Below, one piece after another: positions 1 to 6,617 of a stretch of DNA of 54,203 nt. The notes under the pieces are model-generated. The model saw nothing but the letters and a program-made list of their open reading frames with translations. It was not told the DNA's origin and ran no database searches. The stretch is from assembly GCA_007988745.1 (NCBI GenBank), contig BJUT01000026.1, forward strand, positions 1 to 54,203, written 5' to 3'. The stretch's first letter is position 1. Every line of letters begins with the position of its first letter. Source of the DNA: Pseudoalteromonas atlantica. Lineage in GTDB: Bacteria; Pseudomonadota; Gammaproteobacteria; Enterobacterales; Alteromonadaceae. Both the position numbers and the translations under genes were made by a program.

Positions 1-87
1 TGTAAGCTGTAAGCTGTAAGCTGTAAGCTGTAAGCTGTAAGCTGTAAGCTGTAAGCTGTAAGCTGTAAGCTGTAAGCTGTAAGCTGT
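1..87. repeat. Tandem heptamer array (TGTAAGC)12
   Basis: Twelve exact copies of TGTAAGC plus a partial TGT run from the first base of the window, so the array probably continues upstream. The same heptamer recurs inverted at 1598-1661. A unit of 7 is not a multiple of 3, and the array carries no reading frame of its own. It is followed directly by a rho-independent terminator, so it may lie in the 3' part of a transcript that begins outside the window. Confidence 0.95.
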
Positions 88-97
88 CAAAATTTTA

Positions 98-130
98 AAG
101 CGAGTAGATTTTTATTTACTCGCTTTTTTA
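98..130 (+). terminator. Rho-independent terminator after the heptamer array
   Basis: Nine-base arms AAGCGAGTA (98-106) and TACTCGCTT (117-125) flank a short loop and are followed by a T run. It would end a plus-strand transcript coming from left of the window and passing through the heptamer array. Confidence 0.8.
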
Positions 131-410
131 TACGTAGTTATAATAATTACTGTTTTACTAACACTTCAACTCAGTAGTTATTGGCATCTTTGGTTTTTTA
201 AGGGCGGCTTTGAGCGATAATTGATCGTTCAAGTGATTCGTCATCAACTTAGTACTAATAAAAGCAAACTTTCCTCTTATTTAGATGTTCATATAAGCTA
301 CAGAAAGCATAATATTTATAGCTGGTAATAACACATACAATTTGTTATTAATCTAAGCTCATTAAATATGGACGTTTTCGCGCTAAAAAGGAAAGTGTCC
401 TCTGATAAAG
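131..410. other. Intergenic stretch without a recognised gene
   Basis: AT-rich sequence between the terminator and the first orphan ORF. I see no ORF of useful length, no tRNA and no clear repeat. A purine-rich AAAAAGGAAA at 385-394 is the only candidate ribosome binding site and lies somewhat far from the TTG at 411. Confidence 0.5.
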
Positions 411-1013
411 TTGTTATATACCTTTGGAGCATTAGTGTTTAACTTTCAGTTTCTTATTGGCTCTATTGCTGGTTTTTTTATTGCCTTTATATTATTTGTT
501 TCCCTTCTTGTCACTAACGTCAATCTTGATGTTGCTGTTGCAACAAATATATTTATTGCTTTAGCTACAGCAGTAGCAACTGCTATTCACTACAGCTCAA
601 TACAAAAACAAAGAAAAGATCGTATTTGGGAAATTAACAAAAACGTTTTGTTAGAGCTAAGCCATTCCTTGTCATTAGTAATACAGGCATCACGCTATTA
701 TCAACAATTAGAGTATGCAAAACACAAAGTTGAAGATGAACCATCTGAGATGGATAGACCGAACCCCAATGTATTTAAGGACTTCAAAGATAAACAAGAA
801 TTTGCGATTAACGTTTATAAAACACTTATGAACAAAGAGCTAATCATTAGTATTCAAAAAGCTAAAGAAGCTAATGAAGAAATTGATAAAGCTGTTAATG
901 AAAATCTCATTGATTACATCCCTGCATATGATTACTCAATTGAAGCTAACGAAGAGCTTCAAATAAAACTTGGAGAATTTATGGCTGAAATGTCTGGTGT
1001 AAACGACATATAA
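411..1013 (+). CDS. Orphan membrane-anchored hypothetical protein
   Basis: This encodes 200 residues and is not recognised. Residues 1-60 are strongly hydrophobic and look like two membrane segments (roughly 8-32 and 40-60). The rest is charged and probably cytosolic, helical and Lys/Glu-rich. The start is uncertain: the frame opens with TTG at 411, the AAAAGGAAA is about 18 nt upstream, and an in-frame stop at 384 limits extension. It sits alone between the inverted heptamer arrays. Its stop is followed at once by the TATAACAAGG motif that also follows the next ORF, which suggests a cassette-like or recently acquired origin. No function can be assigned. Confidence 0.55.
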   Translation: MLYTFGALVFNFQFLIGSIAGFFIAFILFVSLLVTNVNLDVAVATNIFIALATAVATAIHYSSIQKQRKDRIWEINKNVLLELSHSLSLVIQASRYYQQLEYAKHKVEDEPSEMDRPNPNVFKDFKDKQEFAINVYKTLMNKELIISIQKAKEANEEIDKAVNENLIDYIPAYDYSIEANEELQIKLGEFMAEMSGVNDI

Positions 1014-1043
1014 CAAGGTGTTGAAATCGACCATGCTCCTCAG
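1009..1043 (+). repeat. Post-ORF repeat, copy 1 (TATAACAAGG...CTCCTCAG)
   Basis: TATAACAAGG (1009-1018) and CTCCTCAG (1036-1043) recur in the same order at 1347-1393, each time just after an orphan ORF. The left block overlaps the stop codon of the ORF at 411-1013. TATAAC resembles the left end of some integron attC sites, but I cannot find the matching GTTRRRY right end, so this is only a shared post-ORF repeat. Confidence 0.5.
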
Positions 1044-1105
1044 TAATTTTTTAGCCAACAAATTTATTGCCACTTAGCGAAGCGTAATATTTAGAAAGAG
1101 GTTTG

Positions 1106-1339
1106 ATGCAGTTATTCAACATTAGTCGTTTAAAAACAGACTTTGGGATCTTTCGCGTAGCAGGTGATTGGTGTTCAGAAAAACCTGGAGTTGAAAATAT
1201 CAACATTGAATCAATCGAAGTTATGGGAACTGATGGCTGGGTTATGCTCGATAAATCTAGCAAAAGCAATGCTCGATTAATTAATAGTCTACTACCACTA
1301 TTTTTGTCACATTTACTTTTAAAAAACAGTGCTGTTTAA
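1106..1339 (+). CDS. Small orphan hypothetical protein
   Basis: A possible 77-residue protein starting at ATG 1106, preceded by AAAGAGG at a short spacing. A TTG three bases upstream is less likely. It has no recognised domain: the middle is acidic and mixed, and the C-terminus has one hydrophobic stretch (about residues 58-72) that could be a membrane helix. It lies in the accessory patch next to the tRNA, and the repeat TATAACAAGG follows its stop. It could be a remnant of a larger gene or non-coding, so confidence is low. Confidence 0.3.
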   Translation: MQLFNISRLKTDFGIFRVAGDWCSEKPGVENINIESIEVMGTDGWVMLDKSSKSNARLINSLLPLFLSHLLLKNSAV

Positions 1340-1346
1340 ACGTAAA

Positions 1347-1393
1347 TATAACAAGGCCTAAGGTGGCAACCGTCTGCTCATGGCACTCCTCAG
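1347..1393 (+). repeat. Post-ORF repeat, copy 2 (TATAACAAGG...CTCCTCAG)
   Basis: The second copy of the paired blocks TATAACAAGG (1347-1356) and CTCCTCAG (1386-1393). The spacer is 29 bases here against 17 in copy 1. The position relative to the preceding ORF is the same. Confidence 0.5.
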
Positions 1394-1443
1394 CCACTCG
1401 TCAGCAATAAAATATTGATAATAATTGGTAAGGTATTTTACTG

Positions 1444-1470
1444 TGTCGGATGGCGCTTCGCTTATCCGAC
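1444..1470. repeat. REP-like palindrome
   Basis: GTCGGAT (1444-1450) and ATCCGAC (1464-1470) enclose GCG/CGC, giving an imperfect GC-rich hairpin. It resembles the REP-type extragenic palindromes of gammaproteobacteria in both arm sequence and loop. No associated RAYT transposase gene is in the window. Confidence 0.6.
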
Positions 1471-1516
1471 CTACGCAGGCACAAAAGAGTTACTAATATT
1501 GCATTAGGTTTTTGGT

Positions 1517-1591
1517 TGGTAGCCCCTGCAGGAATCGAACCTGCAACTGCCCCTTAGGAGGGGGCCGTTATATCCATTTAACTAAGAGGCC
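1517..1591 (-). tRNA. tRNA-Arg (anticodon CCU)
   Basis: Read on the minus strand, the 75 bases fold as a full cloverleaf: acceptor GGCCTCT/AGGGGCT (with G-U pairs), D stem GTTA/TAAC, anticodon stem GCCCC/GGGGC around the loop CTCCTAA (anticodon CCT), T stem GCAGG/CCTGC around TTCGATT, and an encoded CCA end. It decodes AGG. The 3' end faces the accessory patch at 1-1516, as expected for an element inserted at a tRNA end, though I see no duplicated tRNA tail. The 5' end is 6 bases from the heptamer array, so that array is part of the precursor leader if the promoter at 1665-1694 is used. Confidence 0.95.
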
Positions 1592-1597
1592 GCACCG

Positions 1598-1661
1598 AGC
1601 TTACAGCTTACAGCTTACAGCTTACAGCTTACAGCTTACAGCTTACAGCTTACAGCTTACA
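1598..1661. repeat. Inverted tandem heptamer array (AGCTTAC)9
   Basis: Nine exact AGCTTAC units (plus one base) form the reverse complement of the array at 1-87. They occupy the space between the tRNA-Arg 5' end and its apparent promoter, so on the minus strand they would be transcribed as a GUAAGCU-repeat leader. Confidence 0.95.
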
Positions 1662-1664
1662 AAA

Positions 1665-1694
1665 ATTATAACGGCTTCTTGTTTTTCATATCAA
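1665..1694 (-). promoter_or_regulatory. Predicted sigma-70 promoter of tRNA-Arg
   Basis: On the minus strand a -35 box TTGATA (1689-1694) and a perfect -10 box TATAAT (1665-1670) are separated by 18 bases. Transcription would begin at about 1658, inside the heptamer array and about 65 bases before the mature tRNA. This is a motif match only. Confidence 0.6.
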
Positions 1695-1706
1695 GCTAAA
1701 ATTAAC

Positions 1707-2384
1707 TTAATTGCTTGATAAATATATATCTTCTTTGTTTAATACGTACAGCGGTATGAGTTTACGGCTGCTTGCTACAATATGTTTGCTGTGAACATTT
1801 ATAACGCGGGTGTTTACTGCTACGCCATTTGGGCGGTAAATTAACGTACCTGCTAATACATAGTTAGCCATGCTGCTTTCGCTTAGCTTTTCTATATCGC
1901 GCGATAACACGAAGTCGCCTCTGTTTGATACATCAATGTTGTCCATGGTTTTAAAATCTACCACGCCGTAGCCAAATTTTTGCAGCTGATGAATAAACGT
2001 CTCTGCTAGTTGATTACCCAACTGATTACTTTTATTAAGCGATGCGTCTAAATCTACAATGGTGGTAACCGCTATGTTGATGCTGTTGTTATCGGGCGCT
2101 TCGGCTTCAAGCGTATCGACTAAATCCAGCGCCATTTGCTCTACATAGTTTGCCAGCGTTTTGTGGTGTTTAAGCGGTGTAAACTGCCTTGCTGTGTCGT
2201 ACTCACTTTGCTGCTGCACAGATTGGTTGGCATACATAGGCGTGGGTTGGCTACTTTGCGTTACCACGGTGTAGTCTGAGCGTGTGTTTATGCTTTCGTT
2301 ATGCTCATTATTTTGCGTTATTGAACAGCCAGTTAATGCTAACGTTGCCGTTAGCCCCGCTATAGCAGATAGTTTGTAAAGCAT
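1707..2384 (-). CDS. FlgO-domain outer-membrane lipoprotein (paralogue 1)
   Basis: A 225-residue predicted lipoprotein with signal peptide and lipobox LALTGC near residue 22. The FlgO-type domain (about residues 75-215) shows the blocks LGNQLAETF, VVDFKT and FVLSRDI followed by YVLAGTL. FlgO is an outer-membrane lipoprotein needed for flagellar stability in Vibrio cholerae; whether this paralogue has that role is unknown. ATG at 2384 is chosen because TGAGG lies 6 bases upstream; the frame also opens at a GTG at 2396. It is the last of three tandem paralogues on the same strand, 8 bases after the previous one, so they are probably co-transcribed. No flagellar gene is nearby. Confidence 0.8.
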   Translation of the reverse strand: MLYKLSAIAGLTATLALTGCSITQNNEHNESINTRSDYTVVTQSSQPTPMYANQSVQQQSEYDTARQFTPLKHHKTLANYVEQMALDLVDTLEAEAPDNNSINIAVTTIVDLDASLNKSNQLGNQLAETFIHQLQKFGYGVVDFKTMDNIDVSNRGDFVLSRDIEKLSESSMANYVLAGTLIYRPNGVAVNTRVINVHSKHIVASSRKLIPLYVLNKEDIYLSSN

Positions 2385-2392
2385 GGTCAACC

Positions 2393-3085
2393 TCACTCGC
2401 TGGCTTGTTTAAGCATAATTCCGTCGGTGCGATAGCTACTGTTTAGCGCATCAACCACTGATTGAGGGATAAACCCTTGCGCACTGCCCACTACCGCTTT
2501 ACTTTTAATGCCCACTATTCGTGCATTTACCAGTACGCCACCTTGGTGGCTCACAAGTGTTCCTGCTAATACGTAATTAAAGTTTTGATCTTGGTTTAGC
2601 TCTAGGTAGTCGCGGCTAAATACAAAGTCGCCTGCGGGGGTTACTCGCATATAATCGGTGGTTTTAAAATCGATAACCGGTACTCCAAAACTATGCAGCT
2701 CGTGCATAAAGCTTTCGGCTATTTGGTTACCTAACAGGCTTCCATCGCTGTAATCATCATCTAAAAATACAAAGCTAGAAACGGCAAGTGGCGTTTTGTC
2801 GTTTACGTATTGCAGGTTTTCGACCATGTCTTGCATTATACCGCGCACATAATGGTTTATATTTTTGCGTTTTGCAGGGGCACTTTTGGTGTAGTTACTT
2901 TGCTTGTTTAAATTAGACTGAAATAACGCTTCATTTGGTGCAGGTGCTTTTACCGCACGTTGCTCTGAAACAAGCTGGGCTGCATTGTCTTGCTCAACTT
3001 GCTCCGGCTCTGAATGTAGCGAATTTAACATTTGCGAACAGCCAAAGCCTAATGGCAAACATAGGGTAATTAATAGGTTTCTCAT
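2393..3085 (-). CDS. FlgO-domain outer-membrane lipoprotein (paralogue 2)
   Basis: A 230-residue lipoprotein with lipobox LGFGC after about 15 residues. A polar linker of about 60 residues is followed by the FlgO-type domain with LGNQIAESF, VIDFKT, FVFSRDY and YVLAGTL, nearly colinear with paralogue 1. ATG at 3085 has an AGGAGCAC ribosome site 5-8 bases upstream; the longer open frame overlaps the preceding gene and is rejected. The lipobox cysteine is followed by Ser, which predicts Lol-dependent transfer to the outer membrane. It lies 13 bases after paralogue 3, supporting one transcript. Substrate and partners are not known. Confidence 0.8.
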   Translation of the reverse strand: MRNLLITLCLPLGFGCSQMLNSLHSEPEQVEQDNAAQLVSEQRAVKAPAPNEALFQSNLNKQSNYTKSAPAKRKNINHYVRGIMQDMVENLQYVNDKTPLAVSSFVFLDDDYSDGSLLGNQIAESFMHELHSFGVPVIDFKTTDYMRVTPAGDFVFSRDYLELNQDQNFNYVLAGTLVSHQGGVLVNARIVGIKSKAVVGSAQGFIPQSVVDALNSSYRTDGIMLKQASE

Positions 3086-3098
3086 GGTGTGCTCCTGA

Positions 3099-3692
3099 TT
3101 AATATTCGCTGCGGTACAAAGAGCCGTCACGCTGCTGAATTTTTTCATTTCCCCACATTACATTTATAGGGATCTCTGTGCTGCCTGCCGACAGTACTTG
3201 CTTGTTTTCAATATTAACGAGTCGTGCATTAACTATATAAGCATGCTGTTGGCGCGTTACAGTGCCGGTGATGACTAAGTCAATATTTTGGCGATTGCGT
3301 AATTTACTTAAGTCGCGGCTTAATATGCTGTCTGCGTTTTGCGCTAATATAAGGTTATTACCTAGGCGGTACTCAACGGTATGATAGCCAAGCTGGGTAA
3401 ATTGCGTTAATAAGCTTTCTTGAATTTGTAAGCTCAAACCCGAGGCCTGCCCTGCTACTAGCTTAGTATCTAAAGCATCTGCATAAAAAAAGCTACTCAC
3501 ACCAATGCGCGCATTGGCATTTAAAGCGCCATTTACATGGTTAAGCTGCGAGGTTAGATTTGCTACATACTCGTTAACGGTATAGGGTGCCATTGCTGCT
3601 TTTGGCGCGTCAGTAGGCACACTCGGCTCTGGGGGCGGAACCAAGTTGCAAGCAGTTAAATTTAACAATACTAAAGGCAGTAAAAGGCGCAT
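3099..3692 (-). CDS. FlgO-domain lipoprotein (paralogue 3)
   Basis: A 197-residue protein and the first gene of the trio in transcription order. Its signal peptide ends in the lipobox LLNLTAC (Cys near residue 15). The FlgO-type domain is more diverged than in the other two: it keeps SILSRDL and LVITGTV but lacks the LGNQ block, having GLSLQIQESL at that place. ATG at 3692 is preceded by AAGAGGAC, which fixes the start. Upstream lies a 113-bp inverted-repeat element (3742-3854), so the promoter of the trio must be in or beside that element. Confidence 0.75.
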   Translation of the reverse strand: MRLLLPLVLLNLTACNLVPPPEPSVPTDAPKAAMAPYTVNEYVANLTSQLNHVNGALNANARIGVSSFFYADALDTKLVAGQASGLSLQIQESLLTQFTQLGYHTVEYRLGNNLILAQNADSILSRDLSKLRNRQNIDLVITGTVTRQQHAYIVNARLVNIENKQVLSAGSTEIPINVMWGNEKIQQRDGSLYRSEY

Positions 3693-3741
3693 AGTTGCCG
3701 TCCTCTTTAAAACATACCGAGGATAAAGCAATTATTATGCC

Positions 3742-3854
3742 TAATTAACCTAAACTCTGGATAATAAACCTATCTCTAGCCAGAGATAATAAATTTAAGT
3801 ATCAAGATAGTTCAATATGCTAGTAAGGCTCTTAACCAGAGTTCAGGTTAATTA
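3742..3854. repeat. MITE-like element with 19-bp terminal inverted repeats
   Basis: Arms at 3742-3760 and 3836-3854 are reverse complements with one mismatch (left arm TAATTAACC TAAACTCTGG). Inside is a second palindrome, TATCTCT (3771-3777) with AGAGATA (3782-3788). The right arm overlaps the stop codon of the SPOR gene at 3852. The structure could form a long hairpin between the two operons, acting as a mobile miniature element, a 3' processing site or both. No T run follows, so it is not a standard terminator. Confidence 0.65.
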
Positions 3855-4382
3855 ACTTTGAGGCGTTTTGACGTAGTAGGTTACAAAGCAAGTATTATTG
3901 TTTATTAATAACTTACATGCATCGTTTGCTGCTTCTTTTGTTTTAAACGCACCAAGCTTTAATCTATAAAAGGTGTGCTGGTCAATCAGTACTTGCTCGG
4001 TATTTACTTCAAGCTTATTTGAGGCCGATTGAAATTGCTTTATAGCCGCTTCAAGTACCGCTTTATTTTTATATGCCCCCACTTGCACAGCAAACAGCGC
4101 ATTTGTATTTACAACAGCTAAGTGGTTAGTTTGCTGCAGTTTTGGCTGCGCGTTAAGTTGTTTTAATTTATCTACTGTGCGCTGTATTTCACTTTCTAGC
4201 TTTAACAGTCTTTCTAGTTGAGGCTTGGTTTGTTGCCACTGCTGCGCTGACTCTTTTAGTACGGCTAAGTCATCTTTTTTAATGAGCACCGCCTGCTTTT
4301 GGGCCGTTGCTAGTGCGTGAGCACTGTTTGCTAATGCAAAGCCTAAAACTAATGTGGCTAAAAAATCCTTGTAGTGCAGCAT
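3852..4382 (-). CDS. SPOR-domain periplasmic protein
   Basis: A 176-residue protein with a signal-peptide-like N-terminus ending near ANSAHA, a Lys/Glu/Gln-rich helical section (about residues 30-85) and a C-terminal SPOR domain (about 98-172) seen in FAVQVGAYKNKAVLEAAI and YRLKLGAFKTKEAANDAC. SPOR domains bind peptidoglycan strands stripped of stem peptides. The helical part has QWQQ..P.LERLLKLE.EI, almost the same as in the SPOR lipoprotein at 4641-5339, so the two are paralogues. This one lacks an obvious lipobox cysteine and may be periplasmic. The ATG at 4382 opens the signal peptide; a TTG at 4430 with no ribosome site is the longer alternative. Confidence 0.75.
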   Translation of the reverse strand: MLHYKDFLATLVLGFALANSAHALATAQKQAVLIKKDDLAVLKESAQQWQQTKPQLERLLKLESEIQRTVDKLKQLNAQPKLQQTNHLAVVNTNALFAVQVGAYKNKAVLEAAIKQFQSASNKLEVNTEQVLIDQHTFYRLKLGAFKTKEAANDACKLLINNNTCFVTYYVKTPQS

Positions 4383-4474
4383 AAGTATGTTGTTAATATG
4401 GGTAAGAGTGGGCGCTATTTTAACAGCCAATCAACGCTTAGCAAGTCACGCGTGCTAGTACCTATTGCGCTTTT

Positions 4475-4635
4475 ATACCAATTAGCTTAATTAAGTAATC
4501 TATTATGAGGATAGTAAAACGTATTGATAGCTAGGCAAAAAAATTGCTATTTAGTTGTTCTAAACGAGATTTATTAACGCAGAACGCAACACGATTAGCC
4601 CCGTAAAATGATTATTTATTATTGCGGGTTGGTAT
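4475..4635. repeat. MITE-like dispersed repeat (ATACCAA...TTGGTAT), full copy
   Basis: A 161-bp intergenic element with ATACCAA at the left end and TTGGTAT at the right, containing GCTTAATTAAGTAA near the left and AATGATTATTTATTATTGC near the right. Both inner blocks recur in the shorter copy at 51042-51143, and the left block also at 23977. It contains no ORF, so any movement would need a transposase in trans. I recall similar repeats between genes of Pseudoalteromonas and relatives, but cannot check it here. Confidence 0.7.
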
Positions 4636-4640
4636 CACTA

Positions 4641-5339
4641 TTAAAGTTTAATTGGCTTATCGGTGTAGTTACTTACAATGCAGTCGAGCTTATACATTTT
4701 AAATACTTCACAGTCGGCTTTGGCATTTTTAAGGTTTTTATAAGAGCCAAGCTTTAAGCGATAAAAGGTTTTATCATTTATTTTTGCGGTTTCTACGTTG
4801 GTTAATATTTTATCTCTAAATAGTGGCGCTGCTTTGGTATTTAGTTCTTGCCAGGCTTTGGCTACATCCTGCTTAGAATCAACCGAGGCAACTTGTAATG
4901 CAAATACATGTTTAGGGGTATTAAGCTTTATAGTTTGCTTTTGGTTATTGTTAGCAGCTTTGTAAGTTTGCTGACGACGTGGCTTATTACTGGTTGTACG
5001 CGAAGGCGTGCGAGTGTAACGGCTGCTGTAGGCAGGGCTTGCATTAGATTGTGCAATAGCTTTAGAGTTTATTATATCTATGTGATTAACCAGGTAAGTA
5101 ATTTCTTTTTCAAGCTTTAAAATACGCTCTATACCGGCGCGTGCTTGCTGCCATTGCATTGCGGCATCTTTTAATTGCGCAAGCTCTAGTGCAGTTATCG
5201 ATACGTAATCGGGCGTGGTGTTAGGTATTTCATTATCAACAGCAGGTTTAGCGGTAGGCGTAATAGAGCACGCCGTGCCAAACGTAAGCGTAAAAAGGCA
5301 TACAAAAAAGTGTTTATAGTATTTTTTTAATTTAAGCAT
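4641..5339 (-). CDS. SPOR-domain lipoprotein
   Basis: A 232-residue predicted lipoprotein whose signal peptide ends in the lipobox LTFGTAC (about residue 24). Next come a polar stretch and the motif QWQQARAGIERILKLEKEI (about 60-80), then a Ser/Arg/Asn-rich basic linker (about 95-135) and a C-terminal SPOR domain (about 145-225) with FALQVASVDSKQDVA and YRLKLGSYKNLKNA. It should tether the outer membrane to denuded peptidoglycan. ATG at 5339 has AGGATAACGGGTAC upstream; the frame extends to 5372 without a ribosome site. It is the upstream neighbour of the second SPOR gene but is separated from it by the MITE-like repeat. Confidence 0.8.
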   Translation of the reverse strand: MLKLKKYYKHFFVCLFTLTFGTACSITPTAKPAVDNEIPNTTPDYVSITALELAQLKDAAMQWQQARAGIERILKLEKEITYLVNHIDIINSKAIAQSNASPAYSSRYTRTPSRTTSNKPRRQQTYKAANNNQKQTIKLNTPKHVFALQVASVDSKQDVAKAWQELNTKAAPLFRDKILTNVETAKINDKTFYRLKLGSYKNLKNAKADCEVFKMYKLDCIVSNYTDKPIKL

Positions 5340-5673
5340 GTACCCGTTATCCTGAAAGCAGTGCCTGTGCACTTACATTTCAGTTAAACATTCTCACAAG
5401 AAAGCGTTTAACTTAGCAATTTAAACAATGAGCGATTTTTGCTCCCGCACGCTAATTTACCTGCTTAGATAAAATTAACATGACCCTTCCGTGAGTTTGG
5501 CTTTTAATACAACTTTGATGCCAATTAACATAAACTTTACAATATAAATTACGTTATGTTGCTATATAACGCAAGTCAAATTCAGAACATAATTAAGCGT
5601 AGACCATCTTTATTACTGGCGTGGTTAAAATTAAGTAAACCCATACCTATTTTTGTATTAATAATTTAGCACT
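5340..5673. other. Intergenic stretch upstream of the SPOR lipoprotein
   Basis: AT-rich, with no ORF or tRNA. The minus-strand promoter for the SPOR lipoprotein must lie here, but I cannot choose one. CGTTAT/ATAACG short arms near 5550-5570 are the only symmetry seen. Confidence 0.4.
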
Positions 5674-5699
5674 AAAAAAGGCGCCTAAACAGGCGCCTT
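5674..5699 (-). terminator. Terminator of galU
   Basis: AAGGCGCCT (5678-5686) and AGGCGCCTT (5691-5699) form a stem with loop AAAC. On the minus strand it is followed by a T run (the A run at 5674-5679). It lies 20 bases past the galU stop. Confidence 0.9.
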
Positions 5700-5719
5700 G
5701 GTGGGTAATTTAATAAAAA

Positions 5720-6598
5720 CTAAATTAACGATTTAATAAATGTTTTTAAATCATCTGCAAACTCGTCGCGGCGCAGAGCAAACTCTATCGTTGCTTTTAA
5801 GTAGCCTATTTTACTACCACAATCGTGGCTGCGGCCTTTCATTGCGTACGCGTCTACTTTTTCTTGCTGCATTAGCATGGCAATTGCATCTGTAAGTTGA
5901 ATTTCGTTGCCAGCCCCTTGCGGCGTTTTAGCAAGCAGTGGCCAAATGTTTTCGCTTAATACATAACGCCCTACTACCGATAGGTTTGAAGGTGCTTCAT
6001 CTATTGGCGGTTTTTCTACCATGTTAATAATTGGCGAGCTTTCACCTTGGTGAAGCTCTACGTCACCTAAATCAACAACACCAAATTTGTCTACTTCGTC
6101 CATTGGTACTGGCTCAACCATAATTTGGCTGTGCTTAGTTTCTTCAAAACGGGCGATCATCTCTGCTAGGTTGTCTTTTTTAAGGTCGCTCTCTACGTCA
6201 TCAACAATTACATCTGGCAAAATAACCACAAAGGGTTCGTTGCCAATAATTGGCGCTGCACAGTTAATTGCATGACCTAAGCCTTTGGCTTCGCCTTGGC
6301 GTACGTGAATAATGGTCACATCTTTAGGGCAAATTGCCTGTACTTCGGCAAGTAATTGCCGCTTTACGCGTTTTTCAAGCGTGGCTTCTAGTTCAAAGCT
6401 GGTATCAAAATGGTTTTCGATAGAGTTTTTACTTGAGTGCGTTACAAGTACAATCTCTTTAACGCCTGCTGCTACCGCTTCATTTACTACATATTGAATA
6501 AGCGGGCGGTCTACCACTGGGAGCATCTCTTTAGGGATAGCTTTTGTGGCAGGTAACATACGCGTTCCAAGGCCTGCTACGGGGATCACTGCTTTCAT
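5720..6598 (-). CDS. galU: UTP--glucose-1-phosphate uridylyltransferase
   Basis: A 292-residue cytosolic enzyme that makes UDP-glucose from UTP and glucose-1-phosphate for glycan and lipopolysaccharide synthesis. The N-terminus carries the nucleotidyltransferase signature [20 protein letters not shown] (residues 8-27), followed by the PLIQYVV block, the metal-site region [11 protein letters not shown] and the sugar-binding VEKP block. Length matches the family (about 290-300). ATG at 6598 has AGGAGAAC upstream. It is a single-gene unit with its own terminator, 19 bases downstream of thyA, so some read-through from thyA is possible. Confidence 0.95.
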   Translation of the reverse strand: MKAVIPVAGLGTRMLPATKAIPKEMLPVVDRPLIQYVVNEAVAAGVKEIVLVTHSSKNSIENHFDTSFELEATLEKRVKRQLLAEVQAICPKDVTIIHVRQGEAKGLGHAINCAAPIIGNEPFVVILPDVIVDDVESDLKKDNLAEMIARFEETKHSQIMVEPVPMDEVDKFGVVDLGDVELHQGESSPIINMVEKPPIDEAPSNLSVVGRYVLSENIWPLLAKTPQGAGNEIQLTDAIAMLMQQEKVDAYAMKGRSHDCGSKIGYLKATIEFALRRDEFADDLKTFIKSLI

Positions 6599-6617
6599 CT
6601 TGTTCTCCTTAATCTTA

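Noticed and set aside
1..87. Heptamer array as a CRISPR array
   Set aside because: There are no spacers and the unit is only 7 bases, repeated without interruption; no cas gene is seen.
1051..1269. 72-residue minus-strand ORF
   Set aside because: It overlaps the plus-strand orphan ORF at 1106, has no recognised domain and no convincing ribosome site.
1340..1516. Integration site (att) of a tRNA-Arg-linked island
   Set aside because: No copy of the tRNA 3' end and no integrase gene could be found in the window.
1512..1718. ORF across the tRNA and the heptamer array
   Set aside because: The repeating AYSLQLT protein is simply the translation of the heptamer array and the tRNA complement.
3742..3854. 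Rho-independent terminator for the SPOR gene
   Set aside because: The stem is unusually long and the right arm is not followed by a T run.
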